DNA of 64,000 nt, taken from positions 104,598,140 to 104,662,139 of the forward strand of contig NW_026262712.1 in NCBI RefSeq assembly GCF_021869535.1, read 5' to 3'. Source of the DNA: Mytilus californianus (Eukaryota > Mollusca > Bivalvia > Mytilida > Mytilidae). The position numbers and the translations under genes are program-made. Positions 1 to 11,330 of this stretch are shown here, in pieces; position 1 is the stretch's first letter, and every line of letters begins with the position of its first letter. Below the pieces are notes generated by a model. That model saw only the letters and a list, made by a program, of their open reading frames with translations, ran no database searches and was not told the origin of the DNA.

Positions 1-1670
1 CATCTATGTGCATTCAAACTATAAAACCGAAAACTCAAGTAAATATTTTATTATGTACCATACGTGTAGCTCCTCAGTGAGCAGACGAAACAAGTGTTTA
101 ATCAAACGTTCGTTTTAATGAATACTGATCATGATTCAAAACAAAAAACTTGCCCCGTAAAAAGCATTCATTCATAATGTTACATATTGAATTAAAGTAG
201 TGCACATTGAGTCTATGTACCTGGAAACGAGTGATTGATCCATCAACCACAAATAATTTATATAAATGTTGAAAATACTCGAACACTCAGGTTTATCTAC
301 CCTACGGTATTGATTATTTGAGCTGTATTGGCATAACTTTTCTTTTTGAATATGCAATTCAAGAGTGGTGATTCGTGTGCCACTGGTGAGTCTTATGTAG
401 AAGGAACGCGCATCTGACGTGCAAAAATATAAGTCTGATATCTATGGTGAGTTTTACATCTGAAAAATGATAATCTGGGAATTTGTTGTTCTTTAATATT
501 TTCATTCTCCTTGCTTTGTCTTCTTTTATCAAAATGATTTTCTGTTTATCAGTAGTAATAGTGGAAGTATTGCAGATGCAGGAAACCAATGTACATAAAT
601 ATCAATCTCATGATCATAATTACTTATACAAAACAAAACATTTAACAAATCTCTTATACTAACTTTCCGTTTTCTTTTTCTTTGTCCTACATTAAGGGGA
701 TGGTTACGCATTAAAATGACCTTGCTGAATCTTGCTAAATTGTATGCGCGTGTCATAAGTGATGAACCTGATTACGTAAGGTGTTGTTTGTTTCTGTGTT
801 TTGCTCAAATGATTTTCGGTTAGTGTTTCATATTTGTTTTCTTTAAAGCTTATTAAACGGTATCAGTTTTGCTCATTGTCGAAGTCCTTGTAGCGATGAT
901 GTTTTTCACGATTTTTCCGTTTGTCTTTATATGAAGGTTGTTTCGTTTACAATCATACCACTTCTTCTTATTTTATATACAAAATTTTTATATCAACCGA
1001 ACATTTTTAAATTCCCTCAATTTCAAAAAAATCACAGATCCAATGTTTTGATTTTATTGCTAAGCGTCTAAGATTTTAATTGTATGTGCTTTGCAAATAA
1101 AAACCATGCTTGTTTGATCAATTCTACTTTCGGTTTTTAAATCCGAATCTGTAAGCTAAACAAAAAAATCCGTTTTCTTTTGCCTTGGATCTATGATGTG
1201 CTACTAAAGCGTATTCATGTAAGTAGAATTACTCTGTTAATTGAAGCTTACACATACTACATAAATTTACAATTTTTTTGCTAATGAAATCCCATGGTTT
1301 TATTTTCAATTAATAATACACTGAGGAACTTTAGTGTCATCGTTGTAGCACAGGGTGGCATTGTTAACAAATATTAGTGTAATAAAATACCTGAGTGATT
1401 GATTTTTGATTACTTTAAGCCGCATCAGCACGGAAAGGCTATATCGCGGCGAGAGCAATTCTAAATATTATAACAAGACACTTATTTTTATTAAATCAGA
1501 CAAAACGTCTTTCAATTTACTAAAACTTTAGTTTAAAGCAAAATTAATTATTTACAAATACAATTTCATCAATAAGATGATATGATAAAGACTTAAAATC
1601 ATTTTAAACTCATACATTTGAATATATTCCAATTTCTGTTAAAAATGAAACAATTATTTCAACAGGAATA
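1..1670. other. AT-rich intergenic stretch
   Basis: I see no gene here. Open frames are short and AT-driven and none shows a recognisable domain. The only structured element is a decayed hammerhead-like motif near 366-424, listed separately. Confidence 0.5.
366..424 (+). ncRNA. Decayed hammerhead-ribozyme-like motif
   Basis: The order of parts matches a type I hammerhead: a stem I arm 'gtgcca', a CTGGTGA box (expected CTGANGA), a small stem-loop 'gtcttatgtagaa', then GGAAC where GAAAC is expected, a near-palindrome CGCGCA, and a stem I return arm beginning TGACG. Essential core bases are changed and stem II is broken, so this copy should be inactive. Its sequence class (CTGATGAGTC...GACGAAACGC) also occurs near 21.9 kb and 29.2 kb. 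Confidence 0.35.
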
Positions 1671-1674
1671 TTAT

Positions 1675-2250
1675 TGAATAAATCATGACCAATACGGCAT
1701 CTAGAAATAACACACTGGTCTTTCCTGCTTATAAATTTGTTCAAAGGTTTTCATAAAGTTGGTTTAATTGCATGCAATTCATTGTTGTTCCTCTTACACC
1801 AAGCATTTTCCCATATATTTAAAACATATTTTCTTATATTAAATTTAAAATCAGTATATAGTATTTCATATTTAGATAATGGGTCGTTCAGTGAACTCTT
1901 TGCTTCCTGATCTACAACTGTGCTTCCGCGAATGCCGGTATTACTTGGCACCATAGAAATATAATTTCCTTATTGAGAATTTTCATATTTCTCATTACGT
2001 AAAGGATTTTTAGAATTAACGGGTTTTTAATTTTGGTATTGTGTATTGCTAGAAGACATAATTGCGAATAAGAACATACAATAAACTTTGATTTGTCAGA
2101 AGTAGCAATAAACTGCAAGGCCAGAATTATCGCCTCAGTTTCTGCAGTAAAGATAGATGCAGCAGAAGGTAATTGGAGAGTTGCCGCTCTGTCACTAAAG
2201 ACAGCAGCAGACGACACTCTGTCTCCATCCTTTGATCCATCAGTATTACT
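1675..2250 (-). pseudogene. RNase H domain relic of a non-LTR retrotransposon
   Basis: Read on the minus strand from about 2,246, the translation begins with YTDGSK (first catalytic Asp), followed by LPSAASIFTAETEAI (catalytic Glu) and CSYSQ where an SDS-type Asp is expected. It continues with FLWCQ and PSNTGIRGSTVVDQEAK, which corresponds to the PSHxGIxGNexAD segment. These are the ordered motifs of the RNase H domain at the C-terminus of LINE ORF2 proteins. The reading frame shifts near 1,955, and the third catalytic Asp is replaced by Tyr, so the domain is dead. Downstream, the segment around 1,690-1,720 reads RKDQCVISRCRIGHD, matching the post-RNase H 'RLRIGH' region of such elements. The reverse-transcriptase part is absent. 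Confidence 0.75.
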
Positions 2251-2502
2251 GTTGAAAAATAAGATTTGTTGGATTTTATTTCATCATAATGTTGCTGAAT
2301 TAAAAAAGGACTTGTTTCAGTCTTATTGTATTAACGGAGATCAAATATCATTTGTGGTTTTGGAAGTTTTACAAGTTTGAACTGGAGCAACAGATTTCAA
2401 ATCAAAGGTATTTAAATGTGGTTTTAAACGAATCCTAATGGAGGAATTTTATTTTCATGCTTTTAAGTTTAAAACAATACTGTTCACATCGAATTTAACA
2501 AA

Positions 2503-2818
2503 TGATTGAAAAAAAAATGTAAAATAACAAAAATACTGAACTCCCAAGAAAAATTCAAAACAGAAAGTCTCTTATCAAATGGCAAAATCAAAACCTCAAA
2601 TAATGAAACAAATGGAAAATAACTGTTATATTCCTGACTTGGTACAGGCATTTCCTTATGTAGAAAATGGTAAATTTAACCTTTTTTATAGCTAGTTAAA
2701 TCTGTTATTTGTATGACAGTCGCATAAATTCAATTTTATTAACAGCAATGTGTGAACGAAACAAACAGACATAAAAGGAAAAAATGACAAAAATAGGGGT
2801 ACAGCAATCAGCAAATAT
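2503..2818 (+). repeat. Dispersed repeat family R1, copy 1
   Basis: About 310 bp beginning 'aaataacaaaaatactgaac' and ending near 'aggggtacagcaatcagc'. Closely related copies lie at 14,340-14,640 (+), 20,532-20,610 (+, partial) and 31,080-31,372 (inverted). Shared landmarks are 'tatttgtatgacagtcgc' and 'cttggtacaggcatttcc'. No coding capacity is visible. Confidence 0.8.
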
Positions 2819-3104
2819 TCCTTCTTGAATGTAGACTTCCAACGAATATCCTAAACACTTATGCAAATACACAAATGAAATAATAAGTATTTTGAATGCA
2901 GCTGTTTGATTTATAATAATGTATTTTAAGATTATTTGACAAAGAACAAACATGCTCATCTAGTGTGAACAGAAATCTGAGCATCTTCATTTGAGGATTC
3001 GCAAGTCACCAACGATCACAATCTAGTCCAAAAGACTACATTGTTATGCCTTTTGGAGAGATCAACTTTATTCGACAACACAAACACCGATTTCAAAAAT
3101 AATT

Positions 3105-4880
3105 AAGAACCAATTGTTCAAAGAACAATTGAAGGTCTTTCTACATCAATTTTCTAAATAATTGATAGGAAGCTACTTCTGGTTTACTCAAAGTTATTAA
3201 TAGGGTCAATTATAGATTTCTTCATACTGATTCAATAAATAAATGGTTTCTATATACTTTTGACTGAAATAAGGGAGATAATTGCCAACTTCCGCTTTAG
3301 AAAATGCCACTTCCGGTCTCATATGATAGCTTTATTCACACTGATTCCAAAAATATATAGTTTGTATATACTTATGCCTGTAATAAGGAAGATAATATGC
3401 TACTTCCGGTTTATAAAATGTCACTTCCGGTCAAATGCCTACTGGAAGTGTTTTACGACCTTGACTGTATATACATCCCTCGCACGGTCGGCTCGGTGCC
3501 CGAAGGCGTTTGGTGAGCGTTTAAATAATTTTGTGCCATCAGTCAGGAACAGGTGGAGGACGCCATTTGGTAGGCCGCCATCTTGGTTTTGTGAGTTGTT
3601 TTGGTTTTTCTTTTGTTGAATTTTGATGTTATGTCTTCACAACAGCTGCTTTCAGAGCCAGATTGGTCAGCTTGGCAGCCCGCTAACCTCGATGATATAG
3701 TACTGGTAGATGAGTCTCGGACGTAGTATTAACGATGACAGGAAGCATTATCAGGACCAAAGTCGTGAGACAGTGAAATGGTGGTCCATCATCTAACACC
3801 TAAGATACAGCCCTCGGACGTCACTCGGCATACCACTCCCCCATCCATAATGGGTTTTGGAGTGTATGTTGACGCGGAAATTAGCCCTACGCGGATTATA
3901 GCCTAACGTAGTCTGTACAGCGTTGGATTGGTTTCTGTCATCGAAAGTAGTAAGTCGTTGATCCATCTAACAGTAAACCCTCATCGAAGATAGCGGGTAA
4001 AGGAGAGCTGACCCAGCACGTCCGTTCAGTTCTAATGACTGAGACGTGACTGTGGAATGACTTCCGGTCTCAAATGATAGGTTAACCTATGATCATTCAA
4101 AAAATATATGGTTTCTAGGTACTTTTCCTTGAAATAAGTGCAAAAAATACTACTTCCGGTTCACTCAAGGTCACTTCTGGTTTACTTTTTTCAAGGTCAT
4201 ATGTCAACCAACAGTTTGCAAAAGACCCTATGGCTATATCATGTACCAAGTTTGAGTAATAATCAATTAACATTAAATTGAATCATTTCAGGGACAATAA
4301 CTCCTATAAGATATCATTGGATTGTTTCAGACCAAATGTATCATATCTTAATCACAATTAAGCAAACATTTTGCACTAGTTCTTTATTTTGTAATTTTAA
4401 AAGTGACAGAGGAGATCAAATAACAAAAAAAGTCAAAATTTAGAATATGACCTTGACCTTTGACCTTGGCCTCAATTTCATTTAAATGAACCAAGGAACT
4501 CAAATGAATATACCTTAGGTCTCTATCACTTACCCTTCATGCTATACGTTTATATATCCCTTATTTCAAATACAGAAGGGGAAATAACTCTCATATGGAG
4601 TTTACGTATCGCTTCGGTCAAAATTGGACAAAACATCCTGAGGATATAACGAGCAATTTGGTAAAATGAATTTGTCGCTTTCTTTTACGGTTACGGAGGA
4701 GATGCACGCACAAGGAAAACAGTGGAGATTACTCCTACAAAGAAAAGTATTCGGTTAAGCAGGGTCAATTTCAAAGGCGCATAAACTGTTCGATATCATA
4801 TAAGAAACATTTAAGCGACATCTTGCGAAACAAAAATTTATCGCAAGAACAAAATTTGGCGGAAGAAAAAAATAATATAA
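3105..4880 (+). repeat. Non-autonomous tandem repeat family R2, copy I
   Basis: A repeat unit runs from a small hairpin 'caattgttcaaagaacaatt' through an 'acttccggt'-rich minisatellite-like part, then a stretch containing 'tgacctttgacct', 'ggagataactcctacaaa' and 'gcgacatcttgcgaaac', to the tail 'ggcggaagaaaaaaataat'. The same order recurs from 6,350 and from 7,503. This copy is longer because it holds a foreign insertion (3,433-4,059). I do not recognise any protein in it, and the family's class is unknown to me. Confidence 0.75.
3433..4059 (+). mobile_element. GC-rich 627-bp insertion with 10-bp duplication
   Basis: The segment interrupts repeat R2 and is flanked on both sides by ACTTCCGGTC (3,423-3,432 and 4,060-4,069). 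The matching place in copy II (around 6,658-6,676) has a single ACTTCCGGTC, so this behaves as a target-site duplication around an insertion. It is richer in G+C and CpG than its surroundings. It holds a match to the YY1 consensus (GCCGCCATCTTGG, 3,574-3,586) followed 45 bp later by an ATG (3,631). That ATG opens a 31-codon frame to TAG at 3,726, starting MSSQQLLSEPDWSAWQPANL. I see no terminal inverted repeats and no poly(A) tail. It may be the 5' part of a retroelement or of a gene transcript, but I do not recognise the peptide. Confidence 0.6.
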
Positions 4881-4945
4881 ATCAATTGTTTTAAAAACAA
4901 TTGTTAAACGGTCTTTCCCCTCAGAAACATGATTAATTGGTTGGT

Positions 4946-4982
4946 CGATCGATCGATTGATTGATTGATTGATTGATTGATT
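4946..4982 (+). repeat. (GATT)n microsatellite
   Basis: A run of gatcgatcgattgattgatt-type tetranucleotides just after a truncated start of another R2 unit (4,880-4,945, with 'caattgttttaaaaacaatt'). Confidence 0.9.
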
Positions 4983-4984
4983 GC

Positions 4985-5955
4985 ATGGCACTCTCTCGGT
5001 GCGACGCAGTTAACTTAAATAACGCCTATATTCTGACCGAACGTGACTGCGTCCTTAAACATCCCGCACAGCCAAAAGGACGCCTGAGATGTCCTAATAA
5101 AAATTGATCCTAGCAACATTCGTTTATAAATTTTCTCTAGTTTCTATGTTACCTCGGACTTCCATTTTTCATCTATTTGTTGTGTATGCATTTTGATTGA
5201 ATTTGTAGGAAAACGGAGTAAATTTTATCTTGGAAGTTTTATTATCGTTATTTGGATATGGAATGTTTTATTCTAAATTTAGGTCCGCGCGCGAGATGGT
5301 GTTGTGAAGTCACGTGACCCTCGAATATATATGTCTGGAGAATATTAATTTCTTTTCAGGGGAGACCGTTGAACAGAGCACATGTGTACTGATCGGACAA
5401 ACATGATCATTATTGGTTTTATTATTTACAGGTCATTGTTGACGGACCATGCATGCATCTTATGTAAACATGTTTACGGGAGCACAGATTTGTATTTTAA
5501 TGCATGATTATAAAATTTGATTGTAGGATTTCAGCAATATTAACGAAATTTCTACGTCATTGAATTTTATTTCTCAATCAAGCGGACCGCGTCTAACGGG
5601 AACATGAATTGGAGCCGATTTTTGCAGGAATGAATTTCTATTTAAGAAGTTTGTACATCAGAATTATTGCAATTTTACAGTAAAATGTACAGGACTGAAC
5701 TTCAAGGCGAAATGGGATTCCTCAAAGTAGAAGAAGAAAAAAATAAGAAAAAAAGGGGGGAGGGGAAGGGAAGGGAGGCGGAGGACCTTGGTTGATAAAT
5801 TAAGATAAGATGCATGTATACATCATGAAAGCTGCAAAGTTTGAGGATATAATTAGTTCATTTTGTTCATTTTACTATTTCAGTGGCATGGAACACCTAA
5901 AACAATGACGTGTACCATTTTGACAAAAACTTTCCAGTTATATCATGTCGCGACT
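4985..5955. other. Stretch without gene; G-rich tract inside
   Basis: No coding signal is seen. It contains a CpG-rich patch around 5,280-5,330 with a CACGTG E-box and a long purine-only tract (about 5,727-5,778). Confidence 0.5.
5755..5777 (+). other. Potential G-quadruplex motif
   Basis: Four or more G runs (GGGGGG-A-GGGG-AA-GGG-AA-GGG) lie within one homopurine tract, satisfying the usual G3+ N1-7 four-run rule. Biological use is unknown. Confidence 0.6.
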
Positions 5956-5959
5956 AACA

Positions 5960-6350
5960 TTTTGGTCAAATTTTTTTTATACGGCTTACGGTTTACGTGT
6001 TACAAAAACATAACGACAAATTAATTTGGTAAAGGCAGATAACTCCTTTAAGATCTCACTGGATCGCTTCGATCCAAACAGGCAAAAATTCCTGAGAATG
6101 TAACAAACAATTTAGAAAAATAATTTTGTCGATATCTTTATTTATTACGAAGGAGATGCAATCACAAAGAAAACAGTGTTCAGGGAGATAACTCCTACAA
6201 AGAAAATTGTTCGGCTTGGAATGGGTGAAAATAAAAAGCGCATAAACTGTATGATACTATATAAGAAATATCTAAGCGACATCTTGCGAAACAAAAATTT
6301 TACGCGAGAACAAAATGAGGCGGAAGAAAAAAATAATAATAATAATTAAA
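5960..6350 (+). repeat. Repeat R2, 3' partial copy
   Basis: This matches the tail half of the R2 unit, from 'cggcttacggtttacg' through 'ggagataactcctacaaa' and 'gcgacatcttgcgaaac' to the A-rich 'ggcggaagaaaaaaataat'. It directly precedes copy II. The same 'cggcttacagtttatg' entry point is seen at 8,512 in copy III. Confidence 0.7.
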
Positions 6351-7500
6351 CACCAATTGTTCAAAGACCAATTGAAGGTCTTTCCACATCAATTTTCTAA
6401 ATAATTGATAGGAAGCTACTTCTGGTTTACTCAAAGTTCTTCATAGCGTCAAAGTATAGATTTTTTCATACTGATTCAATAAATAAATGGTTTCTATATA
6501 CTTTTGCCTGAAATAAGGGAGATAATTGCCAACTTCCGGTTTAGAAAATGTCGCTTCCGGTCTCATATGATAGCTTTATTCACACTGATTCCAAAAATAT
6601 ATAGTTTGTATATACTTATGCCTGTAATAAGGGAGATAATATGCTACTTCCGGTTTATAAATGCCACTTCCGGTCTCAAATGATAGGTTAACCTATGATC
6701 ATTAAAAAAATATATGGTGTCTAGGTACTTTTCCATGAAATAAGTGCAAAAAATACTTCTTCCGGTTCACTCAAGGTCACTTCCGGTTTATTTTTTTCAA
6801 GGTCATATGTCAACCAACAGTTTGCAAAAGACCCTATGGCTTTATCATGTACCAAGTTGGAGTAATAATCAATTAACCTTAAATTGAATCATTTCAGGGA
6901 CAATAACTCCTATAAGATATCATTGGATTGTTTCAGACCAAATACATCATATCTTAATCACAATTAAGCAAACATTTTGCACTAGTTCTTTAATTTGTAA
7001 TTTTAAAAGTGACAGAGGAGATCAAATAACAAGGAACAGTCAAAATTTAGAATATGACCTTGACCTTTGACCTTGGCCTCAATTTCATTTAAATGAACCA
7101 AGGAACTCAAATCAATATACCTTAGGTCTCTATCACTTACCATTCATGCTATACATTTATATATCCCTTATGTCAAATACAGAAGGGGAAATAACTCTCA
7201 TATGGAGTTTACCTATCGCTTCGGTCAAAATTGGACAAAACATCTTGAGGATATAACGAGCAATTTGGTAAAATGAATTTGTCGCTTTCTTTTACGGTTA
7301 CGGGGGAGATGTGTGCACAAGGAAAATAGTGATCGGGGAGATAACTCCTACAAAGAAAATTATTCGGTTACGCAGGGTAAATTTCAAACGCGCATAAACT
7401 GTTCAATATCATATACCAAATATCTAAGCGACATATTGCGAAACAAGTATTTATCGCAAGAACAAAATTAGGCGGAAGAAAAAAAATTAAAAAAAATTAA
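6350..7500 (+). repeat. Repeat R2, copy II
   Basis: A complete unit of about 1.15 kb without the insertion found in copy I. It starts at 'caccaattgttcaaag', contains the ACTTCCGGT-rich part (6,530-6,790) and ends at 'ggcggaagaaaaaaaat'. A perfect DR1 sequence TGACCTTTGACCT is at 7,061-7,073. Confidence 0.8.
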
Positions 7501-7502
7501 AA

Positions 7503-8875
7503 ACCAATTGTTCAAAGAACAATTGAAGGTCTTTCCACATCAATTTTCTAAATAATTGATGAGAAGCTAATTCTGGATTACTCAAAGCTACTATTGACGT
7601 CTAATCATAGGTTTCTTCATACTGATTCAATAAACATATGGTTTCCATTTACTTTTGCCTTAAATGAGGGGGATAATTGTCAACTGCCGGTTTAGAAAAT
7701 GTCACTTCCGGTCTCATATGATAGCTTTATTTACACTGATTCCAAAAATATATGGTTTATATATACTTTTGCCTGTAAAAAGGGAGATAATTGGCTACTT
7801 CCGGTTAAGAAAATGTCACTTCCGGTCTCATATGATAGATTTATTTACACTGATTCCAAAAATATATGGTTTATATATACTTTTGCCAGTAAAAAGAGAG
7901 ATAATTGGCTACTTCCGGTTTAGAAAATATCACTTTCGGTCTCATATGATAGCTTTATTAACACTGATTCCAAAAAGATATGGTTTATATATACTTATGC
8001 CTGTAATAAGGGAGATAATATGCTACTTCCGGTTTATAAAATATCATTTCCGGTCTCAAATGATAGATTAATGTATGACCATTCAAAAAATATATGGTTT
8101 CTGTGTAATTCTACATGAAATAAGTGCAAAATAGACTACTTCCCGTTCACTCAAGGTCACTTCCGGTTGACATTTTTCAAGGTCATATGTCACCCAACAT
8201 TTTGCAAAAGATCTTATGGCTTTATCATGTACCAATATGAAGTAATAATCAATGTACCTTAAAATAAAACATTTCAGGGGCAATAACTCCAATAAGATGT
8301 CGCTGGATTGTCTCAGACCTAATGTATCATATCTTCATCACAATATAACAAACATTTTGCACTTGTTCTTTAATAAATAACATTAAAAATATCGGAGAAA
8401 TTGCAAAAACAAGCAAAAGACAAAATTCAGAACATGACCTTGACCTTTGACCTTGACCTCGTTTTCAAAGATAGGATCCAAGGACCTCAAATAAAAAGAC
8501 TATAGGTTTATACGGCTTACAGTTTATGAGTAACAAAAACATAACGACAAATTTGTTTCATAAAGGTAGATAACTCCTCTAAAATTTCATCGAATCGCTT
8601 CGATTCTAATTAGCCATAAATTCCTGAGGATGTAACGAACAATTTAGAAAAAGAATTTTGTCGATATCTTTTTTTGTTACGAAGGAGATGCACACAGATG
8701 ATAAACAGTGAATAGGGAGATAACTCTTACAAAGATAATTGTTCGGCTTAGCAGGGTAAAATTTAAAAGCGCATAAACTATACGATACAATATGAGAAAT
8801 ATCTAAGCGACATATTGCGAAACAAACATTTATCGCAAGAACAAAATTTGGCGGAAGAAAAAAAAAAAGAAAATA
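7503..8875 (+). repeat. Repeat R2, copy III
   Basis: A complete unit with an expanded internal minisatellite: the roughly 110-bp segment containing 'acttccggtctcatatgata' and 'ccaaaaatatatggtttata' is repeated at about 7,695, 7,805 and 7,915. Apparent open frames here follow the repeat periodicity and are not regarded as genes. DR1 sequence at 8,441-8,453. Confidence 0.8.
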
Positions 8876-8877
8876 AT

Positions 8878-9030
8878 AATAATCAGAACAAATACAATAG
8901 GTCTTTCCACAGAAAAGTGGAAAGACCTAATAATCAGAACAAATACAATAGGTCTTTCCACAGAAAAGTGGAAAGACCTAATAATCAGAACAAATACAAT
9001 AGGTCTTTCCACAGAAAAGTGGAAAGACCT
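8878..9030 (+). repeat. Three 51-bp direct repeats with a perfect hairpin
   Basis: Each 51-bp unit carries AGGTCTTTCCAC-agaaaa-GTGGAAAGACCT, a 12-bp perfect stem with a 6-nt loop, after 'aatcagaacaaatacaat'. Units start at about 8,881, 8,932 and 8,983. Because 51 is divisible by 3, the frame stays open and encodes a 17-residue repeat, which is better explained by the DNA periodicity than by a protein. Two related hairpin units in the opposite orientation are at 34,920-35,015. Confidence 0.85.
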
Positions 9031-9640
9031 AAAAAAAAATACTTATATTACAGACAAAGATGAGGCAACCAGTATTCCAACAGTAATATTTGAAATAGTT
9101 TAATGAAAAGGTTTCTTACTACTCCATACTAAAAGTCTCAGAATGTGTCCTTATTTTTATGCTACACAAAATGCGGTTTCTTACAAGTCTGTGATGAATT
9201 CAGTGTACAAAACTGTATGTTTGCATTATATAGAAACAATATCTCAAGAGTAATGAAGTAAAACGATTGACGTATTTAAGATATTAAACAAAAGACAGTC
9301 AAAGATCATTTGATTTATAAGTAAATTTTAAGTAAAAAAAGTTATATAAAACTTATGAATTTAATGAATTTTGTGTGAAGCATAGGAGTTGTGATTATGA
9401 AAATATACTTCATAAGAATGATTTGGATACATTTTAATAAATATTGGATTAACAATTTGCGTTAAATATACTGTTGAAGGTACTATTTTCACAATTTAAG
9501 AAATGTTCTTTCAATGTTTCTGCTTGCTGAATAAATTGCAAATTTTTCGTTTCTATGTAGGAACGTTTCTGCGGCACCTGCATATATCTCCCAGTTAATT
9601 TGACATTTTAGAGCTTTTTATGATTTCCTTGATATAGGGT
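9031..9640. other. Stretch without recognisable feature
   Basis: AT-rich and no coding frame of note. I see nothing in it. Confidence 0.5.
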
Positions 9641-10090
9641 TGCTTCTTAACAGGGAGTTATTAAACCAAGAGGTCCAAGTAGTGAAGTTAAAATCATCCC
9701 TTCGTAAATTTTACGGACGCCATCACGAGTTGGTTGACCGTTATGGCATATTTGTTTCACAGATGACAGCTAATATGTTCCAATTGTAACCACAATCCCG
9801 TCCTCTTCTCCGAATGTGACCTACCGAATTCGACTTATCATCGGGTTTGTACTAACATGAGCAACACGACGGATGACATGTGGAGCAGGATCTTCTTACC
9901 CTGAGATCACCCCCGGTTTTATGTGGGGTTCGTGTTGCTCAACCTTTAGTTTTTAAAGTTGTGTTTTGTGTAATGTTGTTTGTCTTTTGATCTTTTTTCT
10001 CTTTTTTTTGCCATTGCGTTGTCAGTTTTTTTTCGACTTTCCCTTTGGTATCTTTCGCTTCTCTTTTACATTGATTCATGAAAATTCATG
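9640..10090 (+). pseudogene. Penelope-like retroelement, RT C-terminus and 3' end
   Basis: Around 9,647-9,790 the plus strand reads LLNQEVQVVKLKSSLRKFYG followed by RHHELVDRYGIFVSQMTANM. This is the C-terminal part of a reverse transcriptase type that is abundant in bivalve genomes and resembles Penelope-like elements. The rest is the non-coding 3' end, including 'gagatcacccccgg' and 'ttgtttgtctttt'. Parts of that 3' end recur at 56,985-57,300, 58,985-59,060, 59,165-59,330 and 31,610-31,690, all inverted. The 5' part is missing, as expected for a 5'-truncated retrocopy. The Penelope assignment is inference from motif style. Confidence 0.6.
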
Positions 10091-10432
10091 TCTAATTGAT
10101 ATCATTACGGCTCATGGTTTACGTAACATATTGAATTACCCATTTTAGTAGACTATGCAGTTTTTGCGTGCTGTCAATAAGATAACATCAAACCAAAGCC
10201 TGCAACACGAATGCCATCATAAAGGCTAACAAAATAGGTATAAACTGATAAATGGACTTTTTTTTTATAGTTTCCAAGTTGAAACAGTCTTGGGTTAAAG
10301 TTTGTTACAAGTCAATCATTTTGTCAAAGCTTCATAGAATTTTATGAAACTTTGGCAGAAGCTTTTTTATGATTGAGAGATAATGTATGTAGCAAACTTC
10401 TGAAAATATGTTTTTTTTCATTTTTAGTTTTT

Positions 10433-10705
10433 ATGCCCCACCTACGATATATAGTAGAGGGCCATTATGTTTTTCGGTCTGTGCGTCCGTTTATTCGTTC
10501 GTCCGTCTGTCCCGCTTTAGGTTAAAGTTTTTGGTCAAGATAGTTTACGATGAAGTTGAAGTCCAATCAACTTGAAACTTAGTACACATGTTCCCTATGA
10601 TATGATCTTTCTAATTTTAATGTTAGAGTTTTGACCCCAATTTCACGGTCCACTGAACATAAAAAATGATAGTGCAAGTGGGGCATCCGTGTACTATGGA
10701 CACAT
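10433..10705 (+). repeat. Dispersed repeat R3 with CCGT-rich segment
   Basis: It begins 'tatgccccacctacgatat', passes through a 'gtccgtttattcgttcgtcc' segment and ends near 'gtgcaagtggggcatccg'. An inverted copy is at 47,998-48,260, with matching 'aagttgattggactacaact'. No coding capacity. Confidence 0.75.
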
Positions 10706-11034
10706 GCATGTTTACAGTTAACATATACAGTCTGGGATTAAAATTTGTTTACATGATAAATTTGTAAACCATCATCGATTGTTATGAAACTTCTATATTT
10801 TACTGATAAATGGACTCACTTTTTTCAAGTCAATATTACACTTTTACACTGACAGCAGCTATAGCAGGCGAGACACTGGGTTCGGCGGAAACCCTTACGA
10901 ATTTATACTTGTTCTTTCTCCACCTTATTCCCATGTTTATTTACACCCGTCCACCCACTCTTTACAAGGGAAATGTTCAGTTTATGGGATGCTTGTAGTG
11001 AAGCTCTTATTTGAAAGACCAAAATATGATTTTT

Positions 11035-11330
11035 ATACCCCCGCTTTACTTTTTACCTCTGTCTGTCCGTCCGTCCATCCGTCCGTCCATCTGTCAGTCC
11101 ATCCATCAGTCCGTCCGTCCGTCCCATGAATATTTTTTGTCGCATCTTTCTCAGGAACTACATTACAAGGATTTCAAAAATTTTGTTTCGGGGTTTTTAT
11201 GAGTCAGCTATACCGTGTGATACGTTTTCAGATTCATCACTCAACAACTTCCTGTTTATTTTATACTTTTAACAGTGCGGGGTATCATTAGTGAGCAGAA
11301 GCAGAAGCTCACAGATTCACTTGTTTTTTT
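11035..11330 (+). repeat. CCGT-microsatellite-bearing repeat R4
   Basis: It starts 'tatacccccgctttac', holds a (GTCC/GTCCGTCC)n run at 11,057-11,124 and an end rich in 'cagaagctcacagattcac'. Relatives with similar layout are at 27,095-27,300, 49,780-50,220 and 59,515-59,700. Confidence 0.7.

Noticed and set aside
3433-4059. Solo LTR interpretation of the GC-rich insert
   Set aside because: The insert does not begin TG or end CA, and the flanking duplication is 10 bp rather than 4-6 bp.
8878-9030. Regular repeats resembling a CRISPR array
   Set aside because: Units are wholly identical with no unique spacers, and the genome is eukaryotic.
8815-9063. 82-codon frame with three identical 17-residue repeats
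   Set aside because: The frame is a by-product of a 51-bp non-coding hairpin repeat; the opposite strand is equally open.
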